NCBI GenBank assembly: GCA_030831725.1
Contig: JAURKN010000214.1
Span: forward strand, 1-6,086
DNA: 6,086 bases
From: Ferruginibacter sp.
GTDB lineage: Bacteria > Bacteroidota > Bacteroidia > Chitinophagales > Chitinophagaceae
Direction of reading: 5' to 3'
The notes under the pieces are model-generated. The model had not been told where the DNA came from. It ran no database searches and was given only the letters and a program-made list of their open reading frames with translations. The translations under genes were made by a program, and so were the position numbers. Shown here one piece after another: positions 1 through 5,319 of the stretch. Numbering within the stretch: position 1 is the first letter of the stretch; the number at the start of each line of letters is the position of its first letter.

Positions 1-122
1 GACGGACTGATGTTTACCCCGTCGCAAGTGTGCTTTCTGGGTATCACTTCATTTTGTTGAAAAGATTTGCTTTTCACATCCAATTTCATAATATCGGTTT
101 GAACCGGAGCGAATGGCGTCAT
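1..122 (-). CDS. YbhB/YbcL-family PEBP (Raf kinase inhibitor-like) protein, N-terminal part only
   Basis: Only the first 40 codons are in the window; the gene continues past the left edge. The reverse strand reads MKLDVKSKSF, then IPRKHTCDG and VNISPS. This matches the start of the bacterial PEBP-like YbhB/YbcL family, where a short beta strand leads into an I-P-x-x-Y-T-C-D-G-x-N-x-S-P-P signature. Family members are usually about 150-180 residues, are soluble and bind small anionic or phospholipid-like ligands; their physiological role is poorly defined. Two starts are possible. ATG at 122 overlaps the stop of the upstream small gene (ATGA) and adds 11 residues (MTPFAPVQTDI). ATG at 89 gives the more usual family N-terminus. 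I chose 122 because of the overlap, but 89 is nearly as likely. An in-frame stop at 138-140 limits any further extension. The family call is firm for so short a piece; the start is not. Confidence 0.8.
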   Translation of the reverse strand, partial: MTPFAPVQTDIMKLDVKSKSFQQNEVIPRKHTCDGVNISP

Positions 123-328
123 GCTGATGGTTGTTTTTTATGATTGTTATTTAATTCAGGGCCTTTAATATGTTCTATATTTTCAGGCGGTTCAATTTCT
201 GTAGACTCTTCTGTAGATGTGAAGTTCTCATCAATGAATATTTCACTTTCCTGATCCAAATCGGCATTGAATTCCGGATTTGAATCCAGGGGTACAAATA
301 CTATTTCTCTTTTTATTTTCTTCTGCAT
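119..328 (-). CDS. Small acidic hypothetical protein, coupled to the PEBP gene
   Basis: I do not recognise this 69-residue protein. A basic start (MQKKIKREIVFVPL) is followed by a strongly acidic, polar body with 16 Asp/Glu against 7 Lys/Arg overall, rich in Ser, Thr, Pro and Asn. It ends in an Asn/His/Lys/Gln tail. No signal peptide, membrane span or Cys/His cluster is visible, so it is probably largely disordered. The best argument that it is real is its stop codon, which overlaps the ATG of the downstream PEBP reading frame (ATGA at 122-119), as in translationally coupled pairs. I chose the ATG at 328 because an A-rich leader precedes it. The same frame also has an ATG at 394, which would add 22 mostly hydrophobic and polar residues and leave only 61 bases to the divergent DUF892 gene. 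It could still be a chance open frame. Confidence 0.5.
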   Translation of the reverse strand: MQKKIKREIVFVPLDSNPEFNADLDQESEIFIDENFTSTEESTEIEPPENIEHIKGPELNNNHKKQPSA

Positions 329-455
329 TTTTTGTGTTGAATACAAACCAAAATAAATGGATTGAGATAATAGCGACAATGACAGAAGTTCCATTACACA
401 TTGACCTTCATCATTTCAAATCAATGTCATCGAAATGTAGATTCGCGATAAAAAA
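329..455. promoter_or_regulatory. Divergent intergenic region, probable promoters for both sides
   Basis: This 127-base AT-rich stretch separates the leftward small-gene/PEBP pair from the rightward DUF892 gene, so both promoters should lie here. No convincing Bacteroidetes promoter (TTG with TAnnTTTG) can be fixed. TAGATTCG at 438-445 is a near match to the -7 element for the rightward gene, but it has no TTG at suitable spacing. A short inverted repeat TTTGT/ACAAA (331-335 and 343-347) flanks the leftward leader. The assignment rests on gene orientation, not on motifs. Confidence 0.35.
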
Positions 456-965
456 ATGCATCAAACAAACACACTACACCAACTTTTAGATGAAGAAATC
501 AGCAGATTCATCGGAGCGGAGGAATTGTTGCAAAGAACACTTCCAATTTGGATTCAGCAAGCAAGATCCGCAAAATTGAAAGACATTTTGATCAAGTATC
601 ATGATTTGGTAAAGCATCAGATTGTAAGACTCAATTCTTTTTTAAAAGAAGAATCGATAACGGGATATCCATTCCAACATTCCATCATGAACGCATTCAT
701 AAACGATGCTGAGGAAAAAATGAAAAACTGCAGCGATTTCAATGTTCGTGATGCCGGCTTATTGGCCAGTGTACAAAACATCAATCATTATAAAATCGGA
801 ACATTCGGCACTTCTGCATCTTTTGCACACACACTTGGCAAAGAAAGAATAGCGGTTTTATTTTACGAATGCGAGTCGAATGAAAAAATGATTGACAGGG
901 AATTGAGCATATTGGCTGAGAAAGAAATCAATAACCTTGCATTGTCACATTTGAGTCATGCTTAG
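456..965 (+). CDS. DUF892 / YciF-like ferritin-like four-helix protein with altered metal-site residues
   Basis: The 169-residue protein follows the DUF892 (YciE/YciF) pattern across its length. Helix A contains IGAEELLQRTLP (about 19-30), helix B KYHDLVKHQIVRL (47-59), helix C VRDAGLLASVQNINHYKIGTFG (97-118), and helix D ends with SNEKMIDRELSILAE (141-155). Members of this family are stress-induced in enterobacteria and fold as ferritin-like helical bundles; their biochemical role is unclear. Compared from memory with E. coli YciF, the helix C signature V-E-H-Y-E-I-A is here I-N-H-Y-K-I-G. Both glutamates are replaced (N110, K113), and the helix B glutamate is probably L51. Helix A E22 and helix D E143 remain. 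Metal binding may therefore be weakened or lost. The ATG at 456 follows a run of A and gives the usual family N-terminus. No terminator follows, so it may be co-transcribed with the BON gene 100 bases downstream. Confidence 0.85.
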   Translation: MHQTNTLHQLLDEEISRFIGAEELLQRTLPIWIQQARSAKLKDILIKYHDLVKHQIVRLNSFLKEESITGYPFQHSIMNAFINDAEEKMKNCSDFNVRDAGLLASVQNINHYKIGTFGTSASFAHTLGKERIAVLFYECESNEKMIDRELSILAEKEINNLALSHLSHA

Positions 966-1065
966 ATTTTGCACTATCATAATTTGATATGTTTCAAATC
1001 ATTCCCCGACTCCCTTACAATTGATTCCTTTGTTCTTTCTATTAATAAACATAAATATAAACAAA
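966..1065 (+). promoter_or_regulatory. Leader region of the BON gene with a possible promoter
   Basis: This is 100 bases of AT-rich non-coding DNA. TATGTTTC at 988-995 resembles the Bacteroidetes -7 element TAnnTTTG with one mismatch. A TTG at 969-971 lies 16 bases upstream, slightly closer than usual. If it is used, the transcript would have an untranslated leader of roughly 60 bases ending in the A-rich stretch before the ATG at 1066. The motif is weak enough to occur by chance in DNA of this composition. Confidence 0.3.
982..999. repeat. Perfect inverted repeat ATTTGA-N6-TCAAAT
   Basis: ATTTGA at 982-987 and its exact reverse complement TCAAAT at 994-999 are separated by 6 bases. The repeat lies between the DUF892 stop and the BON start and overlaps the candidate -7 element. 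The geometry suits a dimeric regulator, but the arms are short and AT-rich, so chance is a real possibility. Confidence 0.35.
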
Positions 1066-1740
1066 ATGAAAACAGACATTGAAATTCAAAAAGACGTGAT
1101 CGACCAGCTGAAATGGGAACCTTATTTGAATGCCGCACAAATAGGCGTATCGGTCAAAAACGGCATCGTCACATTGTCGGGACAAGTAGACACTTATTCC
1201 AAAAAAGTCATGGCCGAAAAAGCAACTAAAAAAGTAGCAGGAGTAAAAGCGATCGCTGAGGACATTCAGGTTGGTTTGTCACCTGCATATCGGAAAACTG
1301 ATACGGAGATTGCAGAGGCCAGCATCAATGCGCTCAAGTGGCACACGATGATTCCGGAAGACAGAATCAAAGTAAGTGTTGAGGATGGAAATGTGAAACT
1401 GGAAGGTGAAGTTGAATGGGAATATCAGAGAAACCAAGCTAAAACTGCAGTGGAAAATCTGATTGGCGTTAGATTCGTAACCAATTTGATTGCAGTCAAA
1501 CCAAAAATTACACCATTTGAGCTGCAACAGAAAATCACATCTAGTTTTCAGCGTTCTGCCAACATTGATGCCGCTAGAATTTCTGCTGAAGTATTGGGAA
1601 GCAAGGTCATTTTGAGAGGTAAAGTCAGATCGTTTGCAGAAAAAGAAGATGCGGAAAACGCAGTATGGTCAGCACCGGGAGTTGTAACCGTTGAAAACAA
1701 ACTTTCGATCGAAGAGCCTGCTTATGCATTTGAAGATTAA
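1066..1740 (+). CDS. Triple-BON-domain cytoplasmic stress protein
   Basis: The 224-residue protein is three consecutive BON domains at about residues 2-69, 75-146 and 149-217. Each has an amphipathic helix, a V-x-V-x-x-G-x-V-x-L-x-G-x-V strand pair (for example VSVKNGIVTLSGQV), a long charged helix and a closing G-V-x-x-V-x-N-x-I/L strand. BON domains occur in osmotic-shock proteins such as OsmY and in secretins and channels, and are thought to bind phospholipids or membranes. OsmY is exported, but this protein has no signal peptide and should stay in the cytoplasm. It belongs to a widespread group that starts M-K-T-D-x-E-x-Q-x-D-V. I chose the ATG at 1066 for that reason and for its AACAAA leader; a TTG 45 bases upstream would only add hydrophobic residues atypical of the group. 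A strong terminator follows. Confidence 0.92.
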   Translation: MKTDIEIQKDVIDQLKWEPYLNAAQIGVSVKNGIVTLSGQVDTYSKKVMAEKATKKVAGVKAIAEDIQVGLSPAYRKTDTEIAEASINALKWHTMIPEDRIKVSVEDGNVKLEGEVEWEYQRNQAKTAVENLIGVRFVTNLIAVKPKITPFELQQKITSSFQRSANIDAARISAEVLGSKVILRGKVRSFAEKEDAENAVWSAPGVVTVENKLSIEEPAYAFED

Positions 1741-1762
1741 ATAAGATATCTAGATACAGAAG

Positions 1763-1792
1763 ATCCCGTTACAATCTAACGGGATTTTTTTT
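1763..1792 (+). terminator. Rho-independent terminator after the BON gene
   Basis: A perfect 8-base-pair stem, ATCCCGTT (1763-1770) with AACGGGAT (1778-1785), encloses a 7-base loop and runs straight into eight T residues. It begins 22 bases after the BON stop. There is no matching A-run on the other side, so it acts only rightward. It separates the DUF892/BON unit from the Hsp20/synthase unit. Confidence 0.93.
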
Positions 1793-1864
1793 GTCATATC
1801 AAGAGCTATTCTAGATCATCGAATTTGAAAACGAATTAATTGAAATTCACGGAAAATCAATCAC
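1793..1864 (+). promoter_or_regulatory. Upstream region of hsp20, presumed promoter
   Basis: Because a terminator precedes it, the hsp20 unit should have its own promoter in these 72 bases. An inverted repeat GAATTT (1821-1826) / AAATTC (1843-1848) with a 16-base spacer is present. It is too AT-rich and widely spaced to name as an operator. I see neither a CIRCE (HrcA) repeat nor a clean TAnnTTTG element, so the mode of heat control cannot be read from the sequence. Confidence 0.35.
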
Positions 1865-2284
1865 ATGAAAACTCAAGAAATTTATCCTGGCAATTTCGTA
1901 CCCCATCAAGCATTTGTAAAGGAAAGTGATTCTGTATTAAGAAATGAGAAGAATGCGGTGAAGCCCGCCATCAATATAAAGGAAAATGACGAAATGATTT
2001 TTTTGGAAATGATGGTTCCCGGCGTTAGCAGAGAATCATTTCGCATTGTTCTGAATGATCATCATTTGGAAATTTCTGTACTGTTTGATCATGAAAAGAA
2101 AAAACACAATCAATTTCAGGTTCAGGAAATTGATATTGTGACTTATAGACGCAAAATCAAACTGCCTGAAAATGCGGATACCGCTTTCATACAGGCTCAA
2201 TATAAAGATGGTGTATTATCCATCATTGTCCCAAAATCAACCAATCCGATTGAATGTTGTCAGGAACAGATATTCGTTTACTGA
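1865..2284 (+). CDS. Small heat shock protein, Hsp20/alpha-crystallin family
   Basis: The 139-residue protein is an ATP-independent holdase of the IbpA/Hsp20 type, which binds unfolding proteins and keeps them available for refolding by DnaK and ClpB. Residues 1-33 are a variable N-terminal arm. The alpha-crystallin domain runs from PAINIKENDEMIFLEMMVPG (34-53) to the diagnostic AQYKDGVLSIIVPK (111-124), with YRRKIKLPENAD (94-105) in the expected place before it. The C-terminal tail ends in I-F-V (136-138), a form of the I-x-I/V motif that docks neighbouring dimers in oligomers. Two adjacent cysteines (131-132) lie just before that motif, which is uncommon in this family. The length is normal for bacterial members. 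The gene follows a terminator, and the cardiolipin synthase-like gene starts 25 bases after its stop with no terminator between them, so the two probably form one transcript. Confidence 0.93.
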   Translation: MKTQEIYPGNFVPHQAFVKESDSVLRNEKNAVKPAINIKENDEMIFLEMMVPGVSRESFRIVLNDHHLEISVLFDHEKKKHNQFQVQEIDIVTYRRKIKLPENADTAFIQAQYKDGVLSIIVPKSTNPIECCQEQIFVY

Positions 2285-2309
2285 ATCACAATCATCATAA
2301 AATAAAGAA

Positions 2310-3482
2310 ATGGAGAAGAATGGATTTTGCGATAACAATAATGTAAAACTGATTCAGAGCGGAAGAATTTATTTTGATTTGATGAAGTCACATATCATCG
2401 GGTCAAAGAAAGAAATCATCATCCATGCCTATATCTTCAAAGATGATATAACGGGGGAAAACATTATCAAATCATTGATTGAAGCATCAAATCGAAATTG
2501 CAAGGTATTTGTGTTGGTTGATGGTATCGCTTCATCAATATCCAATGAAAACATTCATCGTTTGAGACAAGCAGGAGTTTATTTGCAGTTTTTTGAGCCA
2601 TTTTTAAGAGGGAAATCCTACTATTTCGGAAGAAGACTACACCAGAAAATAGCCATTTTCGATAGGGATACAGCATTGGTGGGCGGCATAAATATTGCAG
2701 ACAGATATAATGACATACTGGATAAAAGAGCATGGCTTGATTTTGCCATAGAAATCAAAGGAAATTCCGTTGGCGATATTTTTAAATATTGCAAAACATG
2801 GTGGGATGAAAATCTGTGGAAAACTGAAGATGAGTCAATATCCCCGACAAAAAATGAGACATATTTTGGAAATACCAAAATAAGAACACGAAGAAACGAC
2901 TGGACCAAACACCTGAATGAGATTTCTACGAGCTATCTCGAAATGTTCAGAACAGCTGAGGATGAGATCATAATCTTATGCAGTTACTTTTTACCAGGGA
3001 AAACCATCAGAAGAGCTCTGATCAGAGCAGCCCAAAGAGGAATTAATATCATCGTCATACTTGCCGGAAGATCTGATATCACCATCTCAAAACATGCGGA
3101 AAGGTGGCTTTATGATTGGCTTTTCAGACATAAAATCAAGGTATATGAGTATCAAAAAAATATCCTTCATGGCAAACTTGCGATTTGTGACCGGAAATGG
3201 ATGACCATCGGTTCATACAACATGAACAATCTGAGCACGTACGTCAGCATCGAGTTCAATGTTGATATTTCAGACAAGACTTTTTGCAATGATGTGAGAA
3301 ATAATATCCAAAATATCATTGATAATGATTGTAAAATGATCAATCTCAAAAAAAACCATATCAGACATAACCCTTTTGCTCAATTTTACAGATGGCTATG
3401 CTATTTCTTTTTGGAATGGATACTAGCTTTCACAACATTTTATTTCAAACGTCCTAAAGGCAAGTCAAAAACCACTTTGTAA
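2310..3482 (+). CDS. Phospholipase D family protein, cardiolipin synthase (ClsB-like)
   Basis: The 390-residue protein has two complete HKD motifs. The first is H111-Q-K113-x4-D118 followed by GGIN (124-127); the second is H287-G-K289-x4-D294 followed by GSYN (301-304). In this superfamily the two histidines act together in phosphatidyl transfer. Length, motif spacing and the absence of N-terminal membrane helices fit the ClsB (YbhO) branch of cardiolipin synthases, which join phosphatidyl groups to make cardiolipin on the inner membrane. An aromatic hydrophobic stretch near 359-378 followed by a basic tail (KRPKGKSK) may anchor the protein at the membrane. Another phosphatidyl transferase or phospholipase D activity is possible. 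It lies 25 bases behind hsp20 in the same direction. Its last 43 bases overlap the 3' end of the opposite-strand hydrolase gene. Confidence 0.88.
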   Translation: MEKNGFCDNNNVKLIQSGRIYFDLMKSHIIGSKKEIIIHAYIFKDDITGENIIKSLIEASNRNCKVFVLVDGIASSISNENIHRLRQAGVYLQFFEPFLRGKSYYFGRRLHQKIAIFDRDTALVGGINIADRYNDILDKRAWLDFAIEIKGNSVGDIFKYCKTWWDENLWKTEDESISPTKNETYFGNTKIRTRRNDWTKHLNEISTSYLEMFRTAEDEIIILCSYFLPGKTIRRALIRAAQRGINIIVILAGRSDITISKHAERWLYDWLFRHKIKVYEYQKNILHGKLAICDRKWMTIGSYNMNNLSTYVSIEFNVDISDKTFCNDVRNNIQNIIDNDCKMINLKKNHIRHNPFAQFYRWLCYFFLEWILAFTTFYFKRPKGKSKTTL

Positions 3483-4468
3483 AAATCTAACCATTCGTCT
3501 GCATTCCAGCCTGCTGCACGTCCCCTTTGTATCAGCAATTCATTATTATCCTGGTGGTTCAAGTCGAAATGAAAAACGAAAGGATTTCGTGGGTTTTTCC
3601 ATCCCAACACTTGGCCAAATCGAAGGTCGTTAAAAATAACTATACTGTCTCTTGATTCCAAGGTGTAATAACCTTGAGAAAATCGCATCAATTTTTGTAG
3701 AGATTCATGATTGTCAATTTTTTCAACCAAATTATTGTTTAGTGGATAATAATGAGATTTAAAGTCATGTTTATTTTTCCATACAGATATGTATCCGATG
3801 TATGAGCCAGAATCCTGCTTGATGATCACATACCATAACCAGGTTTGAAAAGGTGCAGGAGTAGTAAAAATTTCTATATGCTTTTCTTTAAAGGTTTTAG
3901 ATTCACTTTGGAGCTTATTGATTATGATTTGTTTATTGAAAACGGAATAACCAAGATATAAAAAAGGAGAAATCAATCCGATTTTCCAGAATATTCCCCT
4001 TAATCTATGATGCGCATTTGATACTATCAAAAACAACGCGGAAATAAATGGAAGGATTGAAAAAAAAGGATCAGCAACAAAAAGTGTGTTAAAGGAAATT
4101 CGTTTGTGACTGAACGGTTCAAACCAGCCTACCCCGTATGAATTAAAAGCATCAATGAAAATGTGTATAAATATGGCTGCACTAAAAAAACCGATCCACT
4201 TTATTAGCCGGATATTATGAGGCCTGTGCCATTTTTCAGCAATTAAGGAAAAGATAGGTATAGCGAGGATGGAGAATAAAATAGAATGAGTGAACCCTCT
4301 ATGGGCCAATAGTGCAGAAGGGATGTCCATCCAGAAAGAAGCTATAAAATCAATATCGGGGATGCTTTGTGCCATGATACCCCACCACATCGCCTTTTTT
4401 CCGAATCCTCGTTCAAAAAAAGCTTCTCCGATACAAGCGCCCAAGGCTATATGTGTAAGCGAATCCAA
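3440..4468 (-). CDS. YdjM/YbcI-type membrane metal-dependent hydrolase (DUF457)
   Basis: The 342-residue protein opens with MDSLTHIALGACIGEAF, the standard start of this family. Putative metal-ligand motifs follow in order: H6, the PDID aspartates (38, 40), H-R-G-F-T-H-S (56-62) and H-I-F-I-D-A-F (102-108). Four or five membrane helices lie roughly at 25-45, 62-78, 92-108, 134-150 and 160-177. A soluble C-terminal half from about 180 to 342 makes it much longer than E. coli YdjM (about 200 residues), though such long forms seem usual in Bacteroidetes. The substrate is unknown; E. coli ydjM is LexA-controlled. The start is TTG at 4468, two bases after the upstream Usp stop; the conserved MDSLTH N-terminus decides it over any ATG. 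It is the last gene of the minus-strand operon, and no terminator is visible after it. Its 3' end overlaps the synthase gene. Confidence 0.85.
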   Translation of the reverse strand: MDSLTHIALGACIGEAFFERGFGKKAMWWGIMAQSIPDIDFIASFWMDIPSALLAHRGFTHSILFSILAIPIFSLIAEKWHRPHNIRLIKWIGFFSAAIFIHIFIDAFNSYGVGWFEPFSHKRISFNTLFVADPFFSILPFISALFLIVSNAHHRLRGIFWKIGLISPFLYLGYSVFNKQIIINKLQSESKTFKEKHIEIFTTPAPFQTWLWYVIIKQDSGSYIGYISVWKNKHDFKSHYYPLNNNLVEKIDNHESLQKLMRFSQGYYTLESRDSIVIFNDLRFGQVLGWKNPRNPFVFHFDLNHQDNNELLIQRGRAAGWNADEWLDFYKVVFDLPLGRLK

Positions 4469-4470
4469 TC

Positions 4471-5313
4471 CTATTTGCTTTGATGCGAAATGAAAAGTGG
4501 CATATCAAAGTTTTTGGCCAACACATCAGCCATGCTCGACCGAAGCCACATCGAAAAACCCGATCTATGGTATGAACCTAAAACAACCATACATGATGAC
4601 TGTTCCCTTTGTAAATGAGCAACTATTTCCAAATCCGGAATTCCTTTCAAAACAACAAACTCAGATTTGCTGAAATATTTTTTAATCCATTCTTTCATCA
4701 AAAAACCATCCGGAAGATGAAGATTATCTTCCATTGCTTTCACTGAAATCACTTCAATAGGCAAATTCAGAAAACCAGGCAGGAGGTAAACAAACATCTT
4801 TAAAGCTAGAATAGAATCGGGGTGACCGTCGTATAAAAAAATAATTTTTTCTGTTATGTGGTGCGCTTCAGGAGTCAATAGTATCGGGCACTGTGCAGAT
4901 AAAAGAGTTTCTTTTATAAAATGGGATGGAAATTTTTCTTGATGGTGCGTAAATGATTCTTGACGGGAAACAATGAGCAAGTCTGCGAAAATGGACTCAT
5001 GGATCAACTCTTTTATGGCGTAATTTTTGTCGTGATGAACATTGAAATTCAACTTATGTATCACACATTCCTGTTCGAATTTGTTTGTGGCGGCTTTTCT
5101 TTTATCTTGGTCTTCATGCCTTAATTTCGACATTTTGGACTCAGATACCCCTTCTTCAAAAACAAGGTCATATATCTTATAACTTGTGTAAGTTCTGTCA
5201 TCTAAAAAAACACCTGTCAAATGACCTTTTTCCAGTTCCGCGATTTGTAGAGCGTATTTCAAATTGGATTCTGAAAAATTCAATCCATCAAAAGCAGCAA
5301 TAATTTTTTTCAT
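4471..5313 (-). CDS. Tandem-domain universal stress protein (UspA family), second of two
   Basis: The 280-residue protein carries two Usp domains. Domain 1 (about 1-148) starts with the hydrophobic strand and aspartate of KKIIAAFDGLNFSES. Domain 2 (about 154-277) starts at EKIIFLYDGHPDSILALK. Usp proteins are cytoplasmic, form dimers or pseudo-dimers and support survival in starvation and stress. The ATP-binding members carry G-x2-G-x9-G-(S/T). Here domain 2 has GSYH at 246-249 and R258-S-S where the motif needs G-S, and domain 1 (after VSRQES) has no glycine motif at all. ATP binding is therefore doubtful. The ATG at 5313 lies 6 bases after the stop of the upstream Usp gene, and the hydrolase follows 2 bases after this stop, so all three genes should be co-transcribed and probably translationally coupled. 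Confidence 0.9.
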   Translation of the reverse strand: MKKIIAAFDGLNFSESNLKYALQIAELEKGHLTGVFLDDRTYTSYKIYDLVFEEGVSESKMSKLRHEDQDKRKAATNKFEQECVIHKLNFNVHHDKNYAIKELIHESIFADLLIVSRQESFTHHQEKFPSHFIKETLLSAQCPILLTPEAHHITEKIIFLYDGHPDSILALKMFVYLLPGFLNLPIEVISVKAMEDNLHLPDGFLMKEWIKKYFSKSEFVVLKGIPDLEIVAHLQREQSSCMVVLGSYHRSGFSMWLRSSMADVLAKNFDMPLFISHQSK

Positions 5314-5319
5314 GAATGT

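Noticed and set aside
1..60. Plus-strand open frame running in from the left edge and ending at a TGA at 58-60
   Set aside because: The opposite strand carries a clear PEBP signature (HTCDG, NISP), while this frame has no recognisable features.
331..347. TTTGT-N7-ACAAA inverted repeat before the small acidic gene
   Set aside because: Five-base AT-rich arms are expected by chance in this DNA. It is too weak to call an operator.
280..489. Plus-strand open frame of 69 codons from a TTG with a hydrophobic start
   Set aside because: It overlaps the small acidic gene antisense and the start of the DUF892 gene in another frame, has no recognisable family features and ends inside a real gene.
1021..1065. 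TTG start extending the BON protein by 15 residues (MIPLFFLLINININK), which could mimic a signal peptide
   Set aside because: Cytoplasmic triple-BON proteins begin M-K-T-D-x-E-x-Q, which is exactly the ATG at 1066 behind an A-rich leader. The extension lacks the basic start and cleavage site of a signal peptide.
1821..1848. GAATTT/AAATTC inverted repeat as a heat-shock operator
   Set aside because: It does not match CIRCE or another known heat-shock operator, and its arms are short, AT-rich and 16 bases apart. I mention it only as content of the hsp20 upstream region.
4290..4493. Plus-strand open frame opposite the hydrolase N-terminus
   Set aside because: It is antisense to conserved family motifs in the hydrolase and has no protein-like pattern of its own. 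The same holds for the other antisense frames inside the BON, synthase and Usp genes.
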